Source: Stichopus chloronotus
Lineage: Eukaryota > Echinodermata > Holothuroidea > Aspidochirotida > Stichopodidae
Direction: 5' to 3'
Assembly (NCBI GenBank): GCA_021234535.1
Contig: CM037830.1
Location: 14,935,116 to 14,999,115 of the forward strand
Length of the DNA: 64,000 nucleotides
The position numbers and the translations under genes were made by a program. The notes below the pieces were generated by a model. The model saw only the letters and a list, made by a program, of their open reading frames with translations. It was not told the DNA's origin and ran no database searches. Positions 27,801 to 39,800 of this stretch are shown here, piece after piece (within the stretch, counting starts at the first letter, position 1; the number at the start of each line of letters is the position of its first letter).

Positions 27801-30800
27801 CGTTAACCAAACACTAGGCCTCACAGTATACACAACACACACTTGGGAGCCTAACTTTCAGGATACATCGTACCATTATGCCTTACTTCACAGAAGTCAC
27901 ATAACTTTTAAGGATGCAGTAATAAATATGTTAACATTAACATTTAGTTTCATGGCAATACGAATTGAATTGTGAACATATGAAATAACATTAATTAGCC
28001 TACAGATCCATCGCAGACGCAACGCGGTAAGGTACCTGTTTCAACTGTAGTGTTAGTAGAGTTGACTTCTAGCTTCTCCGTAGTAATCATCGCTAATGTT
28101 CAGATCGGAAATAGTACTGCAGTCATCATTACACGGGGTTAAAATAGCCTGTTCCTCACATCAAGCTTGACTGAAGATTTCGACCTGCAAGATGGTGGCC
28201 ACACGCAATAGACAGTCACCTGTACACATTTGTTACGATGTACAGTAAGAAACTTTCGGGAATCTCACAGGTGGTCTGGCAGCTGTAAATTGGGTTCTGA
28301 CAGTATCAGAACAATTACACGACTTCTGGCAACACTTCCAGGAGCAACTAACAACACAGGATGACGACGAATTAGCAACAAAACGCCGGAGTCAAGGAGG
28401 CGACGTCTGCACAGGCCAAGTGCTCCTCCAAGACTAACATGTGCACCAGAGGGGTTTCCGCATCTCGAACGGAGGACGCTTCCGGTGTTGGGTTTCAGAT
28501 GACAAACTTTCACACAACAAAAGAACTTTCTTTAACTTTCAAAATGAGGGCAGTATACTCAACAGTTTCGCAAAACTGGTATCCTTACATTACCTCTGCT
28601 GACCTCAAGAGACCATTGACCTCCATGGTCTCACAATGGACAACTTATACACAGAGTTTTTAAGTTCTAGCAATGTTCCCTGATGGAGGTACTGTTTTAT
28701 AAGGTTTTCACTGTGCTATGACCTCTAACGACCTGTACCGTGACTTTGGATCTCCCCAAACTTGACAGAGATCAACTACTGTACTCATCAACAGAGGTCA
28801 ATGGCTATACTGTAGTTTGAAGATCCAGCAACATTCCATTGCTGAGATATTTTCCTAAACAGGTTTTCAGACTTCCACCTTTGGTGACCTCCAATGACCT
28901 TTGACATAACTGAAACAGCATAGGGATCATCCACTCATAATACCTACAAACCAACTCTGAGCTCAAGCAACTTTCAATCTTGAAATATCATGTTTACAAG
29001 TCAAGGCATCTCCGTAGTGTAATCAAGAATGTGTCTGGTCAAAGATCATCAATGTTTACCAAAACTCCACCTGTAAACATTCATGACAACAACTTTTTAT
29101 TTTCTTATTGGGTACATGCAGCCAGCCCTTGTATGAGTCATACACATCCATTGTGTAGGCTACAGTATATTGCACAGCGAAACCCAAACAACCTCACAGC
29201 CATTCTATGTTCATGAACTCTCTTATTATTACAATGACGAGTGTTTTCGTGAGTTCCTAAAATCAGAACCACATCATTTTTGACAGATGCAGCCCGCCCC
29301 TATTACGATATCGGATCCTCCCTGTTCTCCAGTATGATTCTTATTGAAATCAGACCACATTCCTACCAATAACGGAAGGAACCAATCACATCACCGCAAA
29401 TGAGAACTTGAATGACATGGCAAATTTAATTCAAGCATCATGTCAACAACATAGCTAGCTCAGGTCCACTTTACTGTGCCGTTGCACATTGATAGTTAGT
29501 ATGTGACTGATATAGCACGGACGTGACCCAGCTAGGCTGTGCCTTTTGTCATTCACGTACACACCCACCCAATTAAGAGTATATTCAAGGTTTGACTGTC
29601 TGCATCAATATTATCTTCATAACTCACTGAGGGTGACAACACACGACCTGAAGTTGGCACGGGTCTCCCTGCACCAAATTTCAGACGTGGTTTACAGGCA
29701 AATGAACTTTGAAAGTGTACATACAAATAACAGAGATCATCTTCTCTAAAATACTTATACATAGTAGAAGAAATAGACACACTAACCTCTGGAGACCCAG
29801 AGTCATGTTTTCAAAACTTTCAGAACAATGTTCACTAAAATTTTCAGAGACCACTATTGACCTGAAATGACCGTAGCCGCCACTGAGCAACCGATACTGA
29901 TTACATTATCAATAGCCCACTACTTTTTCAGTTACGGTGTTACAAACACTACAGTTAAACCCGACTTTGAATGACCCTTTGCCTCCTTAGAAACAATTTA
30001 ATGCTTTAACTACAGTACTCAGCAAACAAAGTATGAATTTCAAGTATCATTAGGCTTTACTTCTTATGATACTGTATCCTGTTTACCGAATACCGGCGAA
30101 AGTGTCCCACACGCACACACACACACACATCCACAGTGCACAGACACATCACACAAATTCCTTAAAGCTACAGTACACCAAGGTATGAAAAACACCAGGA
30201 ATACAGTAGCATGCACAGTGCAACAATTTGTACTTACTGCAGTGTATAGCATGTGCAATTAGTGCAAGTTGCATATACAGTAATCACCACTGCTAGCCCA
30301 CAATGTAAGCCAATGAAAAGAAAAAGGATTGAATTAACAGTGAATAAAGATAATTGAGAGGCCATCCAATTAATGTACCATAATACTGCTATGACTACTG
30401 AGATCTACTGATTTTGCTGTGCAATGCCTATGCCACAGAAAAGTTCTACAGACATTACTGCTATCCCAAACCTGTGGGAAACACATCAAACTGCAAACTG
30501 AGGAAATTTAACAAGGACTGCTGTACAGTACAGGAATAGTACAGTACTATTTGCAAGACAGCCTTTTCTTCAGAGGGCCAGTGCTATAACTATTTACTAC
30601 ATGACCTTAATACTGTAGATGAACACAATGTTGCTAAATTGTAAAAAATCATGAGCTTTAAATCATACTCCGTTTGACTGCTTGTACGTTAGTGCATGAT
30701 TCTAACCAAGCCTGTAAAATGTACACAAAAATCTCCAAGTGCTTCAAGAACCTAAATACTCCCCCCCCCCCCCCCCCAATGCAATTCAAACAGCTCAATC

Positions 30801-33800
30801 AGAGGCAACAAATAATGCAAGATGATGGACTAATTTTAAAATTCATTTAAATTTCAAGAATGGTAGACACTAAGTGCAGAGTCCATGCAATTTCACATTC
30901 AGTCTACATATTAGTTCACTTAACTCAGAATCTATCACATACAGTTTATCCTTCCAGGTTAGGAACTAATATCATCCTTGTGTGCACAGAGAAATTTGTG
31001 TGCACAACTACAGTATATCTCTACATGTAGTATGTACATGTAGTAGTAGCAGTAGCAGTACTGCAGGAACAGCATATGCAGAGCAATTTGTTTCCCATCA
31101 AAATAGCACACTAGAATCAGTGCAGAAACTGGAGGCTTAACTTCTGCCCCTGTCAATAAACTGCAGTGCAGAGCAGTAAAACAAAGAGAACAACAGTTGG
31201 AACAGAACAAAGTGTTTTGTACAGCTCTATATATGTTCTGACCTACTGTAACTATTACAGTATTCAGTAATACTGTAGCAGCTGCACACTTGGACAGTAA
31301 CCAAGGGGACAGAGGAATCATAGAAGCAACGCTGTAGTGAAGAGCCCCACATAAATTCATGCAGAATTTAAAATGTGCCGATAACAACTCTAAAGTTATA
31401 TCTAATAATTATTTCTATATCCTAATAAAAGTAAATTGCTTCTAGTAAATTGCCTCCAGTAAATTGCTTTCAGTGAATTGCTTCCAGTAAATTTGCTCAC
31501 TGTCTTCTAGAGGTCTGTAAGTATGCTGTTGAATCCTACCTATTTCTCATTAGACAGTGTGCAGTGCACAAAGGCAAATTATACAAAGATGGTAGACTTA
31601 CAGCAATTGAACTGTTGTCTCAACTTGGACATGGCTACATTACTGTACAGTACAGCATTGTAACAATGTGTGTTTCACACGGCTCTAGCGATACAAAGCT
31701 TTGATCTACTGAGCGCAGTGCTCACTCCCACTCCAGTTACTACTCCTCCAGTACAGGAGTATCGCAAAATACTCCAATAAAAACAACCATAATGACTATA
31801 AATGGATATAAATTTGGGGGAATACGTGAAAATATACAAAATTACAGGCAGTAGTTTCAGCATCTTTAACACTGATTCTTTGTACATGTATTGCAGGATA
31901 AATTTATGTCAGTGACACTTTATGTGTACAAGAAAAATTCACGTTCTTTTATGTTGACTTCTGACAACATTTCCTTCTTTCCTATTTTTTTTTTAGTGAG
32001 TCCCTTTCCTAACGTTTGACTGATAATGCAATTCTGGATACAAATCACTTGAAATCATCATCAAATTGAGGACAGATAAATTATCCAATCAGGATACCAC
32101 ACAAAGAGAAGCACCCACTGAGGTGCAAAAACCAAATGACTTAATGTTGAAGAAATTATTAAAATCACGTAACCCATGATGAAATCAGCAACATTTGCTT
32201 GCTAATGTATCTCAGTAAAGCAGGATCTGCTGTTACTTCTGCATTTTCAAAAGTGCACTAAAGACTGGCTATACTTCTAATCGTTGTTAAAAGATATAAT
32301 TTGCCAAATGGTGGTCTATTTGTCCAAATATAGCCTAATTTCCTGAAGAAATGCATTTACATAGGTGTTTTGTTGTGTGTATTCCCACCGAAGTGCAGCA
32401 CATTTAGAAAAGGGTCCGATTCCCCTAACTTCTTGCCAAGAAAAATAAATAAACTCTCTTTAATTCTTTGTACCGTAATTATTGCTCTAATTAATAAAAT
32501 TTCTCCTGAAAGAATAGTGTGCGTGGATGGTTTTTTTTTCACATTGGTATAAAATGGAAGAAAACGATGGAAAATTAATGACAAGGCTATTATTTCTTCG
32601 GACAGCACATCCTGCTTTGATACCCTTCACTACTGAGAAGCTGAACAATAAAAAGCACTGGTAAATCACAATGCATAAAAATCTAATTTTTATCGCCTAG
32701 TGCCCTGGAAAATCAATCAAAAGAAAGCAACATGATGTACATTCTTACAGCACTGTACATGAAGCAAAGAACAGCACACAGAAAACTGCTGAAACAGGAT
32801 ACAGAGGAAGTGCTGGATCACTACATCATGTCCTAGAGATTTACAAATTGCAAAAATTTGAAAATCTGTTAAGAAAAATTACTGTGCCAAAGGAACTATG
32901 ATAAATGTGGAACAAACAGAAAGCTCAAGTACCGACTCACTGAACCGTCGATACTTAATTCATTCGTCCACAGTCAAGACTGAGACATTTGAAATAAATT
33001 TTTCACAAAAAATGCCTTTGCAAGTATACCTCTCTACACACACAGTATGCAACCACAGCCATGTGTTGCCATGTGTTCATGAATGAGAATTTGTCCTTCC
33101 ATTGCAAAATGAATCTACAATCAGTGTTATAGGCCTCACACTGTGTGTGACCGCAGTCTAACCTCTCCCCCCCCCCTCAAACCCCTCACCACAGCACTGA
33201 CTTTGGTGATTGAAAAGCAAATTCTCCACTCTAAGAGATGGCTATAGGTCTAAATTTGTGCACATAATCCTGGACTTAATCAGAGGTTCTCAACTTACGT
33301 ATTGTGCGATCACTCAGTTTTGACAAAGATATAACACTGTCCCCTTCTCTACAATGGCAGCTGGTTTTGTTTGCCAAGTACAGTATCTTCACAAGTAATC
33401 AATTTTCACAAACTGACTTCAATCGAGCATGGCACTGTGGGTGTGATACTGTACAATAAGCTACACAGAACTGCGGTAACATTCAAAGCAATGCTGGAGT
33501 TTCGACCAGGTACTGCAGTCGATATGAAAAGTACGTGAACATCGTGCCCAGATTTTTAATTCCCTGAAATTGCCCAGCAATGAACTGTCCCACCACTGAC
33601 ATCGTAAAATTTGTCCTTAAGCCCCATGGAGATAATTGGCAGAGCTAATTACACTCTAAACATTAGGAGAAACTTAACAGACCAACAGAACCCAGCACAG
33701 ACCATCAGTACTCTAAGAAGATCAGTAGGTAGGAGGGCAGTAGCTTTGATATGACTTGATATAGAACTTTGATTACTTTGCTGCACATGCAATATCTTTT

Positions 33801-36800
33801 TTGTTACCCACATACTGTAAACAAACAAGGCGATGGAAACCTCAATACAAAACACAAAATCATAGATCAATAACAACAACAGTTTCAATTTGAATTTGTG
33901 GGACCATGCCCACCCGTAGCAGCCAGACATCTGGGTGCATGTTTTTATAGCTCATAGGGAGTATGAACATATACAATCCTTTATTAATGCATTTATCACA
34001 TACCCCGGTACAAGTAACATGACCAGTTTCAAATCCTAATGGTGAATACAGTCACAGTTCAACAGTCAGAAAAATTGAGAATCTAAAATTCTTGTTAGTG
34101 ACATTGCAAAAATTTACCACTTTACCACCCATCAAGCAGACTTTGAACACTAGTTCAAAGGAAGATGTATCCTAATCATGAATACAGTATTTGCATGACC
34201 ACCATAATGGTTAATAATAATAATTACGTTTTTCAGATGGGGAGCATTTTGTGCTCGCACAATTGGGTTAGATATGATGTCTAACAACAAATCCCATAGC
34301 AAAATGCCAGAAAACTTTGTTGATTTATCTGCTTTCAACTAATTATTCCAAGCTGTATATACATTTGCTACACTAGCTCTGGACTTGTTGCTAGGGCTTC
34401 ACAAGGCTTATATAATGGTCTATTAAAATATGAAGCTGATATTCAATAGGTAATATTGACTTCTTTTGTTCAGCATAAAATGGAGAGTAATTCCAACTTA
34501 CTGCTTGACCTCTTTTGTCTGATTTTTGGCATGATCTCAATTCTCTATTAAAGCTAAAATGACTCTTCGGAACTTCCCAGGAAAATCAGCAACACCGGGC
34601 CAAACTATAACTTGTAAATTGTAACACCTCTTTTCATCTGACCTTTCCCATGAAGACAAAATGTCCAGCAGAATGCAAACACACGACCAGACAAATGTAA
34701 ACAAGCATTAGTGCATGTCAAAAAATTTCATCGATAACCAAAACAGTTCACACTAACAGTCGATGCTGTTCAATACTTTACCAAAGGTAGACTATGTGGG
34801 AAGACGTCGAGACGACATTAGCTCGTGATTAAGAGCGTACAGTACTTTATGCAGATTATTCCACTATGGTTTCTATTGTTCTTGCCATACTGCAAAATCG
34901 GCACACGATATCGTTGTGAGACTTTGCTAATGATATCGTTTGTGAAGTGACCCAAACGCTACAGTCCGTACCCTTGAGGAAAAAACTAAAATTCTTACAA
35001 CAGATTTGCATCATATGGAAACAAGAAATCAGACCTTGAGGTTGTATTAAACTTTAATGAACTAGTTTAATTTGTATGAAAGTAAAGAGTCATGTCAAAA
35101 TTTAAAGTTGGACTTAGGTTGCACAATCTGTACAAAATCCATAGTTGATGATATTGTGATATCGTTTGGCAATTGAGGAAAAAAGGTTCCTGATGTAGTC
35201 TTCGAAAAATTTGTATCGCGACAACACAAAAGGCTTCCAAATCGGAAGATGACCTCCCGATCGACCCTGAAGGCATTTAATACTACTGCATTCGCTAGTC
35301 TAGATCTCAACATAAATATGAAGAAAAGAGAAGTGATGCCCATAGTTCCCTGAGACAATCAACAACAGCATCCTCCCAATATGACAGGAACAAGCCCCAT
35401 TGAGAACTTCACCTACAGTACCTTTGCAAATATTACTGTACAGTACTTTGTGTCAGGTGACATTTAACCTGGACAAAGGAGTTAAAGGGAGTAATTTAGT
35501 GTTCAAAACCTGAATGGCACTTGTCAGGTTTCTCGTCAGTATTTTGTTCCAAAATCAGAGAAAACCCTAATGTTGTGGACAAAAGCTGCAATGCAATATT
35601 CCATTTAAGTAGCAATTTTATCACTTTGTGTAGCAAAATGAGACGTGATGCCAGGTAAGTTATTCACTGGTTGAGAAAAAAAGTCACTTCTGCTTCATGT
35701 GACTTTGGCAAACTTTAAACTCACGTCTGGAAACACCCAGGAATCGTACTTGAACACTAAATGCAAGGTATTGTGTGGTAGCCAACTAGCTATATGTGTC
35801 TCGTGTCTCCTAAGCAGAACTTTATCACTCTTTATCAGCATCAAATACACTGTTTAGACGTCTCACTTGCAGAAAACTGATGGAAATGAAATGGAATGAA
35901 AGGAATTAGCAATTAAAGCACTAAGAGAGGCATTTGTGATAAGTGTAGAAGTCCTCCTCAATGCAACGCCAGCTCCATCATAGGCCTGCATGGTTAACTC
36001 CAGACTCCCAAAGAATACCCGTCTCCTACAGTACGTACCTGTCTATATGGCAAACTACTGTAGCTCAGGGTGAGAAAGGTTTTGGCCTGGCCGAGTTACG
36101 TCTAGATATATACTGTAGCCCATAAGGCAAAACACCAGCATTAACCCCCTTCTGTGGGAGTATGAAGCACATGATTTCAAGACCTGAAACCACCTCTTCA
36201 GAGGGCCATGAAAGACAAAATGGCAATTGTACTGTACAGGATCAGTAAAATCTGCATGAGCACATCATGCTAGCACTACCAACACCACACACTGGGCCAT
36301 CCTGAACTGTCCAGTTATATACAAAATGTTGACTAAATCTAGACTGGTCAACAATGTTTTTCTGTCTTTTTTACGCTTTTCAATTATGTCCAGTAAAAGT
36401 CAATAGACAGTCATACAGTATCGCAGTTCAAGGAATCATATTGAAAATGACTGTAAAGGGTCCTCTCTACAGTAGCTACAGTACCGTACGTTGAATTCGA
36501 TAGAAGGAAAATGATGAAAACAAGATGGAGATACTGTAAAGAGCTACATTACTTCAGGTAAACTCTTGTGACACTCCATAAATTGTCCAATTTGTTACTC
36601 TTCTTTTATGGTACTCTCGTAAAAAGTTATAGTTCTACACTAAACTGCCTCTACTTGCTATACACCCATTCTCAGTTTGAACCAATGTTTAGAATTCATC
36701 TGCAAAGTGCTGTTGTAATATTGTAACATTGGTCATGTTCTAAGATACAATACAGTAGTTACAGTACAGTGGTACAATTCAATTTGTAATGTTAACCTGG

Positions 36801-39800
36801 AAGTCACTAGTTGCATGAATGTGCACACTGTATTCACTGACATGTGATGCATTCACTTACAGGACCAGTTTATGACACTGCACTACAGGTATCAAGTATG
36901 AGAGGTAACTGTACATTAATCCAGGTAAACAGCTTAATTGAATGGCACTGTACAGTCTGCACACCAAGTGTGTACTACTGAGTAGTACTATAACTCTTAA
37001 CCTGTAGAGGATTTCAGTCTGCAGTTTCAATGCCACCTGAGCCATAAACAGGTTTAACCTGCCATCTCTAATTATTAGTTCCCTGCCATGTGGTTCTGCA
37101 GTGAACTCCTTTGACCTTTCACTACTATAGTGATTCTATATTTCACGTTTCTTTATGAACAACCAGACCATTACAAAGTAATGAATAGTGCCTGACATTC
37201 TTATTTATGGTGCATTCAACATTAAATTTACAACGCACAGACTTCGCAGCTTCATCATGCTGAGCTGTACAGTACATTAGAGTATTGACTGACACAGAAC
37301 TGCCAGGGAAGTATCACAAAACATCCCAGGGGAGTGCACTTTCTCTTGGAAATAATGAAGGTCATCTTCAAGCTATATCTTTTTTTTTAATTTTGAAAAG
37401 AATAAAAAGTTCCAGTGTTATATGCAAAGACATCATAACTTCTCACAAATGTTCAGTTAACTATCTTTCACTAAAATCATTCATTGGGCATGACCCTGCA
37501 AGTCTTGTGCAGTCAGTTCTCATATATTACAACAATGCAAATTGCAAATAATTGTTTTAGAATTCCATCAACCAAAACATTAACTTTTACATGTACAGTA
37601 CAATTGCTCTCTTCAATCTGAATTTTTGTTGTTGTGTAACGCTTCCAATGTTTTTCTGGCTGCAATATTGAAAGTGAAACATTACCAGGCAAGAAAGCGA
37701 GTGACATTGGTACAGGAAACTTAAAACAAAAATAGCCTACTGTTACAAATGCTGACTTGAAAGGAATTGTTGGGTCAAGGAGAGAGCTCTGAGTGCACTC
37801 TGTGCAGGGATCCTCCCAGTGAAGATAAAGCTAGTGGGAGTTAGATTAATGTACAGGTAACGGTTGTTACTATTTTGAAATGCAGTCTGACACAGCACCT
37901 TCTATTCTCAGATACTGTAGTGGACCTACGTACAGTACATTCCGGTAGTCACTTATGCCTCGTACTGACCTGGCTGTGTTCAATGTTCACGCGAGTCAAG
38001 TACTGTGGGGTGTAAGCTCAATATAAACTGCAGAGTGGACACTCCATACACGCTGCAAGTATTGGTAGCTCTAGCTCATGGATAGATGTTTCTAAATGTT
38101 ACCAGTAAACGGTCTGTCATAAAGATTTACTGCACATACGCAAGCATTACTGTACAAACTACAAAGAGATGAATTAAGGATGAAACTTAGAAGATTAATC
38201 TTATACCTAACAATGGGACAGATCAATGGGGTGACAGGGCAACTAGAAAACTGTAAAAGACGGCCAAATTTTTGTCGGAAGTCCAAGAATTATGCTAGAG
38301 TGGCTGAAAATATAAATATTTGGGACAGGAAGAGGGGGAGGAGATGACAAAGTAGTTACTATCCCACTTGATTCATAGAATTGTCAGTTCACTGAACAGG
38401 CTGATAGCAAATCCAGCTGGACCTCACTGTATAATATCTAACATGTCTCAGACATGGACACCAATCATACTGTCTGTACATATCACTACTTCTTTCTTAA
38501 CTTCAAGCATAATGTACAGTACTGTATCCAGTAATGTCCTCTACATATGTGGATGGGATCCAACATCTGGCCATGAGTTTTAAATTTTCCAGGTGTGCTA
38601 CAGATCTGCTCAGGGAGCCAACTTGTGTGGTACAGTAAGTGTGTATAACTTCCTATTCAATTAAAAATTCACACTTTACACAAGGATTTGAGGTTTATTA
38701 TGGCGTGTGATCATAATGGCAAGCTTCAAAATTCATTTGCCTGTTATAACTGCTTTCAGCTGGCCTTAAAATTTGTCATTTGCCCCAGTGGCAGTGCTTC
38801 AAAGTTCTGCAAGGGATTTGACAAGTGTTTCATTCATACCTGTCAACTCCCAAAAGGGGCTCCCATTTCTTGGCCAATCTCACACCCTGAAACAGGACTT
38901 TCCAAGTTTTAGGCCTACAGTATCTCAAACCTAGTTGTTTGTGTGCCCAGTTATACACTTAATTCTAAACCTACCCATTTTTCTACAAATATCCCAATTT
39001 TAGGGTTAGAAAAAGTCAGCAAGACAGATTGATAGGTCTGGTTTCATTCTACAGTACATACAGTTATATACATTTATGACGTAAACTTTACAGCAAAGTT
39101 CTGTATTTCAGTAGACATGAATCAGAAATGCAAAAGTTTCACACGATTCTTTCTTTGCACATAGTATTGTAATGTGGAGCAACAGAAGGATAGATACAGG
39201 GGCTGTGTTGGCTGCACACAATTGAAAATACAATTCATTGGAAAAAATTAAAACCCAAATGAAAAGCACAACAGTGTGCACACACAGAATAAAGCATTAC
39301 TGAAACCACACAGTCTGAAAATTTCATCACTTTCTGAGAACTACTTATTGACACTATACTCTTAGAAGTTAATGAAATTCAAGTTCAGAACTACTGGTAG
39401 ACTTTTTTTTTTAAAAAAAAAAAACTACTGCAGAATTGTTTCACTCTGCACTACATGAACACTCTAGCTGTACAACTAGCAAATATCAAAACTGTTGTAA
39501 TCAGACTGTTATATTCAGACTTGTGTTTCCACAAAAATATTTCAACAACTGATGTGGCAGCTAAAACCAAGATCTAGCCATGTTTGAAGCCGGGATAGCA
39601 GACAATCAATTTAGGCCTAAGTGCTTGTGTCCATGTTCATTCTGCAATGGCTGCCTGATGTTCTTCTACCTGTCACTGTTACCATGGAGCCCTCTCGTCT
39701 GGATACCAACATACAGCATGGGCTATCTGAAGTCTGTGAAGCACGTTATAAGAACGTCACTGACTAACTTAGTCTAACATGACATTGCTTTTACAGTAGT

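Noticed and set aside
28265..28513. Minus-strand open frame in the GC-richer patch
   Set aside because: No domain. The open frame is explained by low stop-codon density in GC-richer DNA.
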